Positions 19,233 through 28,515 of a stretch of DNA of 64,000 nt are shown here, in pieces. The DNA comes from Spirochaetota bacterium. GTDB taxonomy: Bacteria > Spirochaetota > UBA4802 > UBA5368. The notes below the pieces were generated by a model. The model saw only the letters and a list, made by a program, of their open reading frames with translations. It was not told the DNA's origin and did not search any database. The first letter of the stretch is position 1. Every line of letters begins with the position of its first letter. The stretch is from NCBI GenBank assembly GCA_035477215.1, contig DATIKU010000014.1:1-64000 (forward strand). Reading direction: 5' to 3'. Position numbers and translations under genes: made by a program.

Positions 19233-20558
19233 ATGTTCAGCAACGATAATAAAATATTCGTCCTCGATACCAACGTTGTACTCTACGATTATCGCTGTAT
19301 TTATTCCTTCGAAGAGCACGCCGTCGTAATCCCCATCACTCTCCTCGAGGAGATCGACCGTTTCAAGCGCGGAAACGAGATTATCAATTTCAACGCGCGC
19401 GAGTTTTCGCGCGAACTCGACGCGCTCATCGGCGACCGCCTGCTCAACGAAGGCGTGGCGCTCGATTCGGGCGGCACGATCGTCGTGATTACGAACATCG
19501 GTAAAGACGAGCACCTCCGCGAGATTTTCTGGGAGGACACGCCCGACCACCGCATTCTCTCACTGGCGTACAACCTCGCCAGGGAATTCGGGTTCGGACG
19601 GGTGTTCCTCGTCAGCAAGGACATCAACCTCAGGATGAAGGCCAAGAGCATCGGCCTTAAAGCCGAGGACTACGAGACCGGCAAGGTCAAGGACATCGAC
19701 GAGCTCTATACCGGCAAGAACCTCGTCGAGAACGTCTCATCCGGACTGATCGACACCATGTATCGGGGCGGGTTGATCAGTTTTGAGGAATCGGGCTTCA
19801 GTGCGCCGCCCCATCCCAATGAATTCTTCATCATGCGTAACGGCGCCAAGAGCGTGCTCGCCATGTATGTGAAAGACGAGAACGTCCTGCAGCTTGTCGA
19901 GAAAAAGAAAGCCTACGGCATCATTCCGCGCAACGCCGAACAGACATTCGCCCTGAATGCGCTCCTGAACCCGGCCATAAGCCTGGTTACCCTTTCGGGA
20001 AAAGCCGGCACCGGCAAGACGCTCATGGCGCTCGCGGCTTCGCTCGAGTGCAGGCGGGAATACAAGCAGATCCTGCTGGCAAAACCCATCATTCCACTTT
20101 CCAACCGGGACATAGGCTACCTGCCGGGCGACATCCAGAGCAAACTCGACCCCTATATGCAGTCGCTCTTCGACAACCTGTCGGTGATCAAGAACCAGTT
20201 CGACGAGGAGTCCGAGGACTTCAGACGCATCTCGCAGATGGTGACGAACGAGAAGCTCCTTATAATGGCGCTGGCCTATATACGGGGCCGGAGCCTTTCC
20301 AAGGTCTTCTTCATCGTCGACGAGGCGCAGAACCTCACGCCGCACGAGGTCAAGACCATCATCACCCGGGCCGGCGAAGGCACCAAAATCGTCTTCACCG
20401 GCGACCCCTACCAGATCGACACGCCCTATCTCGACTCCCGAAGCTGCGGCATCACCTATCTCATCGACAAGATGAAGGGACAGCGGCTGTACGCTCATGT
20501 CACCCTCGAAAAAGGCGAGCGGTCGCAGCTTGCCGAGCTCGCCTCGAACCTCCTCTGA
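19233..20558 (+). CDS. PIN-domain PhoH-family ATPase (YlaK/PhoH2 type)
   Basis: 441 residues. The N-terminal PIN ribonuclease fold carries its acidic residues (FVLDTNVVLYD, LLEEIDRFKRG, DTPDHRILSLAYNLA). The C-terminal PhoH ATPase has Walker A GKAGTGKTL, Walker B FFIVDEAQN and sensor-like VFTGDPYQIDTP. The combination is the PhoH2/YlaK architecture, proposed to unwind and cleave RNA with ATP hydrolysis. In-frame ATGs exist upstream (19182, 19194), but the family normally begins just before the PIN strand, so 19233 is used; no start has a strong ribosome-binding site. Confidence 0.88.
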   Translation: MFSNDNKIFVLDTNVVLYDYRCIYSFEEHAVVIPITLLEEIDRFKRGNEIINFNAREFSRELDALIGDRLLNEGVALDSGGTIVVITNIGKDEHLREIFWEDTPDHRILSLAYNLAREFGFGRVFLVSKDINLRMKAKSIGLKAEDYETGKVKDIDELYTGKNLVENVSSGLIDTMYRGGLISFEESGFSAPPHPNEFFIMRNGAKSVLAMYVKDENVLQLVEKKKAYGIIPRNAEQTFALNALLNPAISLVTLSGKAGTGKTLMALAASLECRREYKQILLAKPIIPLSNRDIGYLPGDIQSKLDPYMQSLFDNLSVIKNQFDEESEDFRRISQMVTNEKLLIMALAYIRGRSLSKVFFIVDEAQNLTPHEVKTIITRAGEGTKIVFTGDPYQIDTPYLDSRSCGITYLIDKMKGQRLYAHVTLEKGERSQLAELASNLL

Positions 20559-20751
20559 CGAAATCCCGGTAAAATTCGGCGCCCCTGATAAAAGGCCGCT
20601 CTGCCGCCGGCGCAGGCAAAGGGATAGCGCCCGTGCGCGCTGAAAACCGGTATATTGGCGGTATATTTGATTGACAGGATTCCCTCCGGCAGCCAGCATC
20701 GAGGGTGCGGCCGCATGCGGGGGGCGCAATTATCATCCCGGGAGCACACCA

Positions 20752-21573
20752 ATGGCGATAGACAGCAGGCAGCGGCAAAAACCGGCGGCAAGCCCTTTCT
20801 GCGCGTACTGCGAGTATACCGGTATCGTGCACGAGGTGGGTTTCGAGGTGATGGGAGAGGTGCCCCTTTCGCCGTGCCCGAAATGCGTGCTTCCGGCGTG
20901 CAAGTGCGGCGGCGAGTCCCCGTATTTCCATTACGACGCCGGCGATATCCGCGACTGCGCCTGCCGCTCGATCAGGATGCGGATAGACCGCATCAACGCC
21001 ATTTACGCGCGCTCCGGCATAGATAAAAAATACCGCTGGCGCTTCTTCGACTCGTTCGATTCCATTCACAAACTGGCCGCCGACGCCAAGAACACCGCCT
21101 ACGACCTTGTAAAGAAATTTCCGAATGTCGGCAAGGGGCTCTTTCTCTGGGGAAACCCCGGGACCGGGAAAACCCTGCTCTCTTCCATAATCCTCACCGA
21201 GCTCATCATACGCCACGCCGTCGAGGGGCGCTTCATCAAGATCTCGCGCACCTTTTTTAACCGCCTCCGCGCCACCTTCAACGAGGACTCCGATACCTAC
21301 GGCGAGGCGAACAAGATCGAACAGGAACTGGGCGAGGTGGACGTACTCGTGGTCGATGACTTCGGCGTACAGCGCGATTCGGCATGGGAGGCCGAGACAC
21401 TCTACAACCTCGTGGATGCGCGCTACGAGGCGGAAAAATTCACCATCTTCACATCGAATAACAATCCGTTCAAAACGTTGAAAGAGCTTTCCGGGGGAAG
21501 GATACTCTCGCGCATCAAGGAGATGTGCGTCATAATCGAGGTGTCGGGGCCCGACTACCGCGACAGGCTGTAG
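20752..21573 (+). CDS. DnaC/DnaI-like AAA+ ATPase (possible helicase loader)
   Basis: 273 residues. An N-terminal zinc-finger-like part (CAYCEYTG, CPKC, CKCGG, CAC) is followed by an AAA+ core: Walker A LWGNPGTGKTLL, Walker B VDVLVVDDFGVQ, sensor FTSNNNP and an arginine finger region (GGRILSRIKEM). This is the DnaC/IstB family, which loads replicative helicase or acts with transposases. No transposase is adjacent and a Cys-rich N-terminus is seen in loaders, so a replication or repair loader is favoured. ATG 20752 has GGGAG eight bases before it. A tandem CGGTATATT repeat lies upstream at 20648-20667. Confidence 0.82.
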   Translation: MAIDSRQRQKPAASPFCAYCEYTGIVHEVGFEVMGEVPLSPCPKCVLPACKCGGESPYFHYDAGDIRDCACRSIRMRIDRINAIYARSGIDKKYRWRFFDSFDSIHKLAADAKNTAYDLVKKFPNVGKGLFLWGNPGTGKTLLSSIILTELIIRHAVEGRFIKISRTFFNRLRATFNEDSDTYGEANKIEQELGEVDVLVVDDFGVQRDSAWEAETLYNLVDARYEAEKFTIFTSNNNPFKTLKELSGGRILSRIKEMCVIIEVSGPDYRDRL

Positions 21574-21575
21574 TC

Positions 21576-22037
21576 GTGGCGATTGCGTATATCGGAATCG
21601 GGACGAACCTCGGCGATCGCCGGGCGAACATCGGGCGGGCGGGGCGGTTGCTCGTCGAGCGGAACGCTCTCTGCATTACCGGCGAAAGCTCCATAGAGGA
21701 GACCTGCCCGGTGGACTACGTGGACCAGCCGCGTTTCCTCAACCGGGTGGTGCGTGGGTCGACCGACTGCCCTCCGGCGGAGCTCTTCGCCCGCCTGGCG
21801 CGGATCGAGGCCGATATGGGGCGCGTTCGCGTAATCCGGGGGGGCGCGCGCATAATCGACCTCGACATTCTTCTATACGACGATGTTGTGATGAAGACGG
21901 CGGATCTCGTAATACCGCATCCGCGCATCAAGGAGCGGATGTTCGTGTTGAAACACCTGATCGAGATCGATCCGGAACTCGCGGACCCGGAAACGAACGA
22001 ACCATACAGGGAGGTACTGTTGCGATGGCGAGGATAA
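21576..22037 (+). CDS. folK: 6-hydroxymethyl-7,8-dihydropterin pyrophosphokinase
   Basis: Transfers pyrophosphate from ATP to hydroxymethyl-dihydropterin in folate synthesis. The 153 residues start YIGIGTNLGDRRANI, continue with FLNRVV and EADMGRVR, and keep the metal-binding IIDLDILLYDD and HPRIKERMFVL motifs. The usual RWGPR is IRGGAR here, a moderate deviation. A GTG two bases after the stop of the DnaC-like gene is the likely start, and the end overlaps panB by 13 bases, so the three genes form one transcript. Confidence 0.92.
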   Translation: MAIAYIGIGTNLGDRRANIGRAGRLLVERNALCITGESSIEETCPVDYVDQPRFLNRVVRGSTDCPPAELFARLARIEADMGRVRVIRGGARIIDLDILLYDDVVMKTADLVIPHPRIKERMFVLKHLIEIDPELADPETNEPYREVLLRWRG

Positions 22038-22828
22038 AAACGATCAACGACTTTAAAAAGGCCAGGGACGAGAAGGACCCCATAGCCATGATTACCTGTT
22101 ACGATTACGCCTGCGCGCGCCTCATCGAGGATAGCGACATCGACGTGATCCTGGTGGGCGATTCGGTGGGGATGGCGTTTGCGGGCAATTCGACCACGCT
22201 TCCGGTGACGGTGGAGCAGATGATCTACCACGCCTCGATCGTTCGGCGCGGGGCCCCCAATATCTTTATGGTGGTGGACCTTCCCTTCATGAGTTACCAT
22301 GTTTCGGTGGAAGATACCCTCCGCAACTGCGGCCGCATCATGAAAGAAACCGGTGCCAACGCCGTAAAGCTCGAGGGGGGGCGCGATTTTGAGCGCATCT
22401 TCGAGGCGCTTACGAAGGCGTCGATTCCGGTGATGGGGCACCTCGGCCTTACGCCGCAGTCCGTCCACAAGCTGGGAGGATACACCGTCCAGGGCCGTGA
22501 GGAAGACAAACGGCGCGTAATGATCGAGGACGCCAAAATCCTCGAAAAGAGCGGTGCGTTCTCGCTCGTGCTCGAGATGGTGCCCGCGGCGCTTGCCGGC
22601 GAGATCACCGAAAGCCTCTCGATACCGACCATCGGCATCGGCGCGGGAAGCCTCTGCGGCGGACAGGTGCTGGTGATCAACGACATGCTGGGCTTAGACG
22701 AGCGGTTTAACCCGAAATTTTTAAAGAAGTACGCAAACCTCTCGGAGACCGTCAGGAAGGCGCTTTCGGACTATTCCCGCGAGGTGAAGTCCGGAACCTT
22801 TCCCGCGGCCGGGCATTCGTTCAAGTAG
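22025..22828 (+). CDS. panB: 3-methyl-2-oxobutanoate hydroxymethyltransferase
   Basis: Converts 2-oxoisovalerate to ketopantoate with methylene-tetrahydrofolate, the first committed step of pantothenate synthesis. The 267 residues show the full family pattern: MITCYDYACARLIED, LVGDSVGM, VVDLPFMSYH, KLEGG, GHLGLTPQS, LVLEMVP and IGIGAG with GQVLV. GGGAGGT lies nine bases before the ATG. Sitting next to folK is logical because the reaction consumes a folate cofactor. Confidence 0.97.
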   Translation: MARIKTINDFKKARDEKDPIAMITCYDYACARLIEDSDIDVILVGDSVGMAFAGNSTTLPVTVEQMIYHASIVRRGAPNIFMVVDLPFMSYHVSVEDTLRNCGRIMKETGANAVKLEGGRDFERIFEALTKASIPVMGHLGLTPQSVHKLGGYTVQGREEDKRRVMIEDAKILEKSGAFSLVLEMVPAALAGEITESLSIPTIGIGAGSLCGGQVLVINDMLGLDERFNPKFLKKYANLSETVRKALSDYSREVKSGTFPAAGHSFK

Positions 22829-22861
22829 AAAAGCGGCCGTGTTTTACGCGCTCCAGACGGT

Positions 22862-23365
22862 TTACAGCTCGCGGAGCCGGGTGCGCTCGGCGATCGCCTC
22901 GATCGAGACGACGTGCCTGCGGGCGCGAAACAGCACGATCGTGACGGCGAAGAGGGCGATGTTGCGCGCGATAAGGGGAAGGCCGATGGTCTCGTCGATG
23001 CCGAAGCGCGCAAGGCCGAAGCATCCGCAATCGAAGCGCTCGCCGCGCGCGAAGCTATAGGCGGTTACCGCGATGAAGACCAGAAGCAGGGACGCAGCGA
23101 TGAGCGCCGCCGGCTTTATCCGGTACCCGGCGGCGAGGAGGGCGCCGGCAACCAGCTCGATAGCCGGGATGGTGACGGCCGCGTAGGGCGCAAGCGGTTC
23201 TGGCAGAATACCGTACATTCCCACGATCTTGCCAAACCCTGCGGGATCGATCAGTTTTATGCCGCCGGACCATACAAACACCATGCCGACCGCGATGCGC
23301 AGAAACGCGGTCAGCCCGTTGCCGTAGATCGTTTCGCGCAGAATGTTCCGTAGGAAAAAAATCAT
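22862..23365 (-). CDS. MauE/DoxX-family integral membrane protein
   Basis: 167 residues with four hydrophobic segments (VGMVFVWSGGIKLID, IELVAGALLAAGY, LIAASLLLVFIAVTAY, NIALFAVTIVLF). The pair of cysteines in FDCGCFG, facing the outer side, is the hallmark of MauE-like proteins involved in thiol-disulfide or sulfur-linked chemistry. It starts immediately after the rhodanese stop codon, so the two are probably co-translated and may form a membrane sulfur-transfer pair. Confidence 0.8.
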   Translation of the reverse strand: MIFFLRNILRETIYGNGLTAFLRIAVGMVFVWSGGIKLIDPAGFGKIVGMYGILPEPLAPYAAVTIPAIELVAGALLAAGYRIKPAALIAASLLLVFIAVTAYSFARGERFDCGCFGLARFGIDETIGLPLIARNIALFAVTIVLFRARRHVVSIEAIAERTRLREL

Positions 23366-23869
23366 TTAATCCGATTTGTCCTCTTCGTTTTTGCGCACCG
23401 GATATCCAAGCGCCTCCCATTCCGGCAGGCCGCCTGGCATAACATAAACGCTGCGCGGGTAGCCCAGCGAGATCAGCATCCGCGCCAGCGCTTCCGATCC
23501 GTCACATGCCGTGCCCGAACAATAGATGACCGGTTCGACGGGACCTTCGAGAACGGCGCCGTTCGCCTTTATTGCCGCGAGGGCGGATGATTCGGGGATG
23601 CCCGGGATGTTTACGGCGCCGGGGATGCCCGAAACCATGAATTCTGACGGGGAGCGCGTATCGATGAAGACGGCGACCCCCAGGTCAAACTTGATCTTCG
23701 CCTCCGCTGCGCCGATGCGGACTATTTTCCAAAGCGCCGGGTCCTCCCTGGGGCGAAACGTGTACCCCTCCGGATGAAAGAGGTTCACCGCGAAACCGAG
23801 CACGCAGGCGAGCGCGATGATGACGGCGGCCTCGCGGACGGGCTTTTTGAAATCCGAAAACTCTATCAT
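23366..23869 (-). CDS. Membrane-anchored rhodanese-like protein
   Basis: 167 residues: an N-terminal membrane anchor (residues about 13-30, AAVIIALACVLGFAVNLF) and one rhodanese domain (VAVFIDTRSPSEFMVSGIPGA). The active loop is YCSGTACDGSEALA, with the catalytic Cys first in a CSGTAC loop. It likely carries sulfane sulfur as a persulfide outside the cytoplasmic membrane. It overlaps the metallophosphoesterase stop by four bases (ATGA) and abuts the MauE-like gene. Confidence 0.88.
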   Translation of the reverse strand: MIEFSDFKKPVREAAVIIALACVLGFAVNLFHPEGYTFRPREDPALWKIVRIGAAEAKIKFDLGVAVFIDTRSPSEFMVSGIPGAVNIPGIPESSALAAIKANGAVLEGPVEPVIYCSGTACDGSEALARMLISLGYPRSVYVMPGGLPEWEALGYPVRKNEEDKSD

Positions 23870-24798
23870 TTCGGGCGCGTCTTCCCCATTTCGCGTTTTA
23901 CCTCCGCGTTGTAGCGGTCGATGATGCGGCGGATGCGCGGATCGTCCGCCGGTTGATGCTCGTCGGGAAGGCGAAAGGAGTTATTCACGACGCGGGCCCT
24001 TCCGCCCGAAAGGGCGAGCTCGAGTATTCCGATACGAGCGCCGTTGGCGCCCGCCTGCACAACGACCGCATTACCGCTCTGCCGCGGCCAGGGAGTGAGG
24101 GTCTGTGAATGCCCGCCGACGATGACGTCGACGCCCTCGAGCTTTTCCCCGAGTTCAAGATCCGCCTCCAATCCGGAATGCGACATGAGTATGACGAGCG
24201 CGGCGCCGCGTTTCCTGAGCGCGACGGCCTCGGCGGCGGCCGCGGAAGCCGGATCGAGCACGCGCAGGCGCCCGGTCACTTTTTTAGGATAATACCTGAA
24301 CGCGGCGGGCGAGATAACGCCGGTGATGCCGATTGTCGTTCCGCCGCGTTCAATCACGAGGCTTCGCGCGAAGGCCTGCTTCCAGTCGCTCCCGCTCTTA
24401 ACCTGCAGATTGGCGCAGACAAAGGGCATCCCTTTGACGAGCGCAAGGAAAAAGTCAGCGCCGCCCGAGAACTCCTGGTCGCCGGCGAGCAGGGCGTCGT
24501 AGCCGATAACGCGATAGGCCTCGACGATGTGCCGGGAAAGGAGCGGGTCGTCGTCTATCGTGATGAAGTCGCCCGTGTCGATAAGGAGCGCGCCCGGGAA
24601 TTCCTTTCTTATGGACTCGATTTCGGTGGCCCGTTTGACCAGACCTCCCCTGGGATCGGACGGGCAGCGGCAGTAGTCGAGATTGCCGTTAAGTGAATTG
24701 GAATATACGATGGTGACGCGCGCTTCGTTTGTTCGTGCGCCGGTCACCGACGAGAGAAGGGCGATGATCGCGATGAGCGCAAGTCGGTTGAAACGCAT
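23866..24798 (-). CDS. Exported metallophosphoesterase, 5'-nucleotidase-like
   Basis: 310 residues with a signal peptide (RLALIAIIALLSSVTGA). It corresponds to the catalytic half of UshA/SoxB-type enzymes, without the C-terminal substrate domain. Metal motifs seen are LLIDTGDFI, LAGDQEF, ILMSHSG and GGHSQT. The usual first DxH motif is replaced by NSLNGN, followed by an unusual CRCPSDPRGGL, so metal binding may be altered. It starts after a GGAGTGAT site within the end of the HD-GYP gene and is coupled to the rhodanese. Substrate unknown. Confidence 0.8.
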   Translation of the reverse strand: MRFNRLALIAIIALLSSVTGARTNEARVTIVYSNSLNGNLDYCRCPSDPRGGLVKRATEIESIRKEFPGALLIDTGDFITIDDDPLLSRHIVEAYRVIGYDALLAGDQEFSGGADFFLALVKGMPFVCANLQVKSGSDWKQAFARSLVIERGGTTIGITGVISPAAFRYYPKKVTGRLRVLDPASAAAAEAVALRKRGAALVILMSHSGLEADLELGEKLEGVDVIVGGHSQTLTPWPRQSGNAVVVQAGANGARIGILELALSGGRARVVNNSFRLPDEHQPADDPRIRRIIDRYNAEVKREMGKTRPK

Positions 24799-24799
24799 T

Positions 24800-26842
24800 T
24801 TACATCACTCCGGTTTTAAAGGAGTCCCTGTCCACCCTCTCGTATATCCGGTGACGGATAAAAAGCCTGACGAGCTCCGCATCGAGCTTGTTGTTTCGAG
24901 CCTCCTCTTCGAGGATCGAGAGCGTCTTTTCCAGAGGTACGGACTTTTTATAGGGACGGTCGGTCGCCGCGAGCGCGTCGTACACATCGGCTATTGCCAT
25001 CATCCTGGCCTGCATGGGGATGTCCGCGTCGCCCGAAATACCGTCGGGGTATCCGGTTCCGTCGGGTTTTTCATGATGCTTCAGGGCGATCTCGGGAATA
25101 TTGCGGTATTCGGGCGGCCAGGGGATTCTGCTTACGAAGTTATAGGTATGCACCACATGGCTCTCGATCTCCTTTCGCTCGAGCGGATTGAGGCTGCCGC
25201 GACGTATCTCGAGGTTCATTTTTTCGCTGTCGGTGATGACCGGGACGGGATTGCCGTCGGGATCGTAACAGTCGAGTGAATCGAGCTCTTCGTGGATCTT
25301 TCGGATGACATCCTCGGGGTCGTTGTTCATTACCGTCGGTTCGTTCAGTGTCGCCAGGGTCGCCTTGACCTCGCGTATGCGCGCAAGCCTCGAGATCCGA
25401 TCGGCGTTTATTTTGTCGAAATCGGCGGAAACGTCGATGCCGCCGCGGGCCTTCTGTAAAAGCCGGTTCTCTTCCATGAGCAAGCGCAGTTCGACGTAGC
25501 GGTACAGGTAGTCGAACCTGAGCATGAGGTTTTCGAACTCTTTGGGAAAGAGCTTTTTCGATTTCTGGAATATCGCAAGGTCTATGTAGACCTTGCCGAA
25601 ATCGTGCAGCAGCGCCGCGTATTCGAGCTCCTTGATCGCCATGTCCGAAAAGCGCACGTCTTTAAAGAAGCCATCCTCCTCGGTATTGACGGCCAGCGCC
25701 ATCTGCCTGCAGATCTCGGCCACGCGGAAGGAGTGGCCCGATGTCGCCGCGTCGCGCGATTCAATCGCGGTAACCGAGGCTTTTACAAACTCCTCGAACT
25801 GCATCTGGATCTGCTTGATCATGCGGTTGTTTTCGATGGCGATGGCCGCCTGACCGGCCACGGCCTCCATGAGCGACTCGTAGCGCGAGGCGAATGGTAC
25901 GACCTTCCTCTCGAAGTCCTCCGGCTTCGAGAGCATTATTTCGAAGGCTTCGTTGCCGGTCATTTTACTGTTGCCGGTATCGTCCTCCTTGCTGTTGATG
26001 AGTTGGATGACGCCGATTATCTCGTCGAGATGGTTGCGCATGGGTATCACGAGCATTGACTTCGAGCGGTAGTTGTGCTCGCGGTCGAAGGAGGAGTTGA
26101 AGGCCACCGGGTCGGACTTGGCGAGCCCGTAGACGTCGGGAATGTTAAGGATCGTACCGGTGACGGCGACGTATCCGGCGATCGAGTTTCTGTTGAGCGG
26201 CATCACGAATTCCTCGTAGGGCAGCTCCTTCGAGAAGGTGTGCGAATATTTGAATCTCAGATGTTTTCCTTCCTCCCGACGCTCTTCGACGATGTAAATG
26301 CTTCCGGCGTCGGCGCCGGTTATCTTCTTGCTGAGCATAAGGATGAGCCGAAAGAGGTGGTCAGGATCCTTTTCGATGGAGAGCGATCGGCCTATGTTTA
26401 TAAGGTCTTCCTGGTCGAGCTTCATGTCGAGCAGGGTGCTCTGGTAATTGTTCAGCTCGACGGCAAGCTTAGCTTCGCGCTCCATCGAGATGAAGGCCCT
26501 TTTTAAATGAAACGACAGCTCGGCCGCCGAAAGGGGCGACGATGTGGCGTGCGCTATATTCTCCAACAGCGGCGATTCGGAAAGCGATTCGTTTATTCCG
26601 GCGCCGGTTATGATGACCCTGAAATACACGGAATCGGAGGGCCGATGCTTCTCGACCGCCTCCAATCGGCTTAACTCGTCCACCGTCAGGATCAGCACCG
26701 CCAGTTTAGCTCTGTGTCCCGACTCCCGCAGGCCGTTCATGCTGTCAACAATGTCGGTGCTCGCGGTCGCGTCGAACGGAAAATTGAAGCGTGCCGGAAG
26801 GCCGGCTTTTGATTTTTCGGAGAATAGTATGCGCTTTTCCAT
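24800..26842 (-). CDS. GAF and HD-GYP domain signalling protein
   Basis: About 680 residues, cytoplasmic. Residues 1-130 look like a degenerate receiver-like domain, residues about 155-340 a GAF sensor (DPDHLFRLILMLSKKITGADAG, SMLVIPMRN, IGVIQLINSKED), then an HD-GYP phosphodiesterase with LLHDFGK and HHEKPDGTGYPDG. It should hydrolyse cyclic di-GMP. The region between HD and GYP motifs is about 110 residues longer than usual and charged. ATG 26842 is chosen; a GTG at 26860 is in frame. It leads an operon with the metallophosphoesterase, rhodanese and MauE-like genes. Confidence 0.87.
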   Translation of the reverse strand: MEKRILFSEKSKAGLPARFNFPFDATASTDIVDSMNGLRESGHRAKLAVLILTVDELSRLEAVEKHRPSDSVYFRVIITGAGINESLSESPLLENIAHATSSPLSAAELSFHLKRAFISMEREAKLAVELNNYQSTLLDMKLDQEDLINIGRSLSIEKDPDHLFRLILMLSKKITGADAGSIYIVEERREEGKHLRFKYSHTFSKELPYEEFVMPLNRNSIAGYVAVTGTILNIPDVYGLAKSDPVAFNSSFDREHNYRSKSMLVIPMRNHLDEIIGVIQLINSKEDDTGNSKMTGNEAFEIMLSKPEDFERKVVPFASRYESLMEAVAGQAAIAIENNRMIKQIQMQFEEFVKASVTAIESRDAATSGHSFRVAEICRQMALAVNTEEDGFFKDVRFSDMAIKELEYAALLHDFGKVYIDLAIFQKSKKLFPKEFENLMLRFDYLYRYVELRLLMEENRLLQKARGGIDVSADFDKINADRISRLARIREVKATLATLNEPTVMNNDPEDVIRKIHEELDSLDCYDPDGNPVPVITDSEKMNLEIRRGSLNPLERKEIESHVVHTYNFVSRIPWPPEYRNIPEIALKHHEKPDGTGYPDGISGDADIPMQARMMAIADVYDALAATDRPYKKSVPLEKTLSILEEEARNNKLDAELVRLFIRHRIYERVDRDSFKTGVM

Positions 26843-26955
26843 GGCCACCCGATAGTGCACGGGGGTGGTTCTTCGGCCCGTGCAAACATCCCCTCCGCCA
26901 AGGGTGTCACTATTGAACGGGCGCGTAAAGTAAAAATCATTACCGGGACGGAATT

Positions 26956-28242
26956 TTACCGCATGGGGTTGAAGTCATCGGGTTCGGGGCGCTTCTCGTC
27001 CCAGCGTTCGATCAGGTAGCCCTTCATCGATTCGAACACCTCGGCCTGCCGTTCGACGACTTCCTCCGCCTCGATCGAGTTCATATCCCATGTGGCGTTG
27101 ACGAAACCGGCCACCCTGCCATAGTAGAGGGGGACCATAAGGTTGATGAGTCGCACACGATTTACCTTCCAATTGTGGTAGGTCGCCGCCAGTTGGTAGA
27201 GCGCCTTGACCCATGTTTCGATGGGGAAGCCGAACTCCCCGACCTCCGCGTTGCAGGCATCTCTGAGCGAGAGAAAGACCTCGCGCGAGAAAATCTCTTC
27301 GTACAGCCGGGCGAACTGGTTGAATCCCAGTTTGTATTCCTGCACCAGGCGGTCGAGGCTGATATCCACCGCCTCGGGCTCATTCGGCGTTCCGTCCCCG
27401 AAGAGCGGCACCGGGCGACTCCCCTCGATGTTTCTCCAGTAGGGCGCGTAGTGTTCCATGAGATTAAAGAGCGTCCCGATAACCTGCACGAACATCGGAC
27501 CGAGCGAGTCCGCCGGGTCCTTCGCGTCGTGCACCTTCACGCCCAGGTGAGCCTGGCAGATGTTGACGTTGCGGGCGATGGCGTTTATCGTCATCCAGAT
27601 GTCGATGCCGAACTTGGCAATATCCGTCGACCAGACGGGCTTTTCCAGGTAGAATCTGGCAAGCTTGTTCGAGAAGGTGAAGTCCCCGCCGATGGGCTGG
27701 CGAATGCGTTTGCCGTAGATGGCGCGGGTGAGGCTGTACACGATGTTGTTGGTGATGGTGCCGTCGTATTTATGCCGGGTGTACACCGGCGCCACAAACT
27801 CGTATTCCCCATTGAGTACCGGATCGATTAAAAGCCGCACCCATTCGGGCGAGATGCTGCGGAGATCGGAATCTACCACCATACATGATTTAACGTCGAG
27901 CATCACCGCCGCTTCAAATATGGCGCGAAAGGCGCTCCCCTTTCCCGAAATTCCACGGTATATCTGCACTACGCGCTCCTGCCAGGGTTTCAGTTCCACG
28001 CCTTTCGATATCGCTCGCGTGTCGTCCGTCGAGCCGCCGTCGGAGATGAAAATAACGGAATGCGCGTCGCGGTAGTACCGGTTGAGTCCGTCGGTGACCA
28101 TCTCGATCACGTGCTGTATCGTTCTTTCGTTGTTGTAGCAGGGAATCCCGACCAGAATGTCCGCCCTGCCGATGTCTTCCAGCTTTTTTGTGGTCTGCGG
28201 CCTCAAGGCAGTTGAATAGTTCATCATTCCCTTCCTTGCCAT
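26956..28242 (-). CDS. GT-A family glycosyltransferase (GT2/GT81-like)
   Basis: 428 residues, no membrane segment. The N-terminal GT-A fold shows ILVGIPCYNNERTI, FISDGGSTDDT, GKGSAFRAIFEAA and the metal-binding DSD in VVDSDLRS. The middle conserves PIGGDFTFSNKLA and TDIAKFGIDIWMT; the C-terminal 150 residues are helical. The layout resembles glucosyl-3-phosphoglycerate synthase and mannosylglycerate-type enzymes, so a compatible solute or polar lipid head group is a possible product; I cannot fix donor or acceptor. GGGAA precedes the ATG. A structured leader with an intrinsic terminator lies upstream and may control it. Confidence 0.78.
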   Translation of the reverse strand: MARKGMMNYSTALRPQTTKKLEDIGRADILVGIPCYNNERTIQHVIEMVTDGLNRYYRDAHSVIFISDGGSTDDTRAISKGVELKPWQERVVQIYRGISGKGSAFRAIFEAAVMLDVKSCMVVDSDLRSISPEWVRLLIDPVLNGEYEFVAPVYTRHKYDGTITNNIVYSLTRAIYGKRIRQPIGGDFTFSNKLARFYLEKPVWSTDIAKFGIDIWMTINAIARNVNICQAHLGVKVHDAKDPADSLGPMFVQVIGTLFNLMEHYAPYWRNIEGSRPVPLFGDGTPNEPEAVDISLDRLVQEYKLGFNQFARLYEEIFSREVFLSLRDACNAEVGEFGFPIETWVKALYQLAATYHNWKVNRVRLINLMVPLYYGRVAGFVNATWDMNSIEAEEVVERQAEVFESMKGYLIERWDEKRPEPDDFNPMR

Positions 28243-28486
28243 TATATTCCCTTTAAATTAACAAGCAAGCGGTATCGCCGCCACAATTTTTTTGACAGGG
28301 GTGAACAGGAAGTGAATTGCGTATCGGGCGAGTTTCGGGTGTAGATTCGCGGGAGTGGGAATGTCCCGCGAAAACCGTTCGGCTCACCGAGTTTCGCAGA
28401 ACGAGTGGTTGCAATCCCCCGTTCTGAAGCCTGGATGCGGGTGTATGCGTGGAAATTGCGATGAATCTGAAAACCGGACGCCCGCT

Positions 28487-28515
28487 AAAAAAACATCCCT
28501 GCAAAGGCAGGGATG
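28487..28515 (-). terminator. Intrinsic terminator, minus strand
   Basis: A perfect nine-base stem (CATCCCTGC / GCAGGGATG, four-base loop) is followed on the minus strand by seven T residues. No minus-strand protein gene lies upstream of it, so it must end a leader or small RNA. Confidence 0.8.

Noticed and set aside
20752-21573. Reading the DnaC-like ATPase as an IstB transposition helper
   Set aside because: No IstA-type transposase or terminal repeats nearby, it has its own Cys-rich N-terminus, and it is followed tightly by folK and panB.
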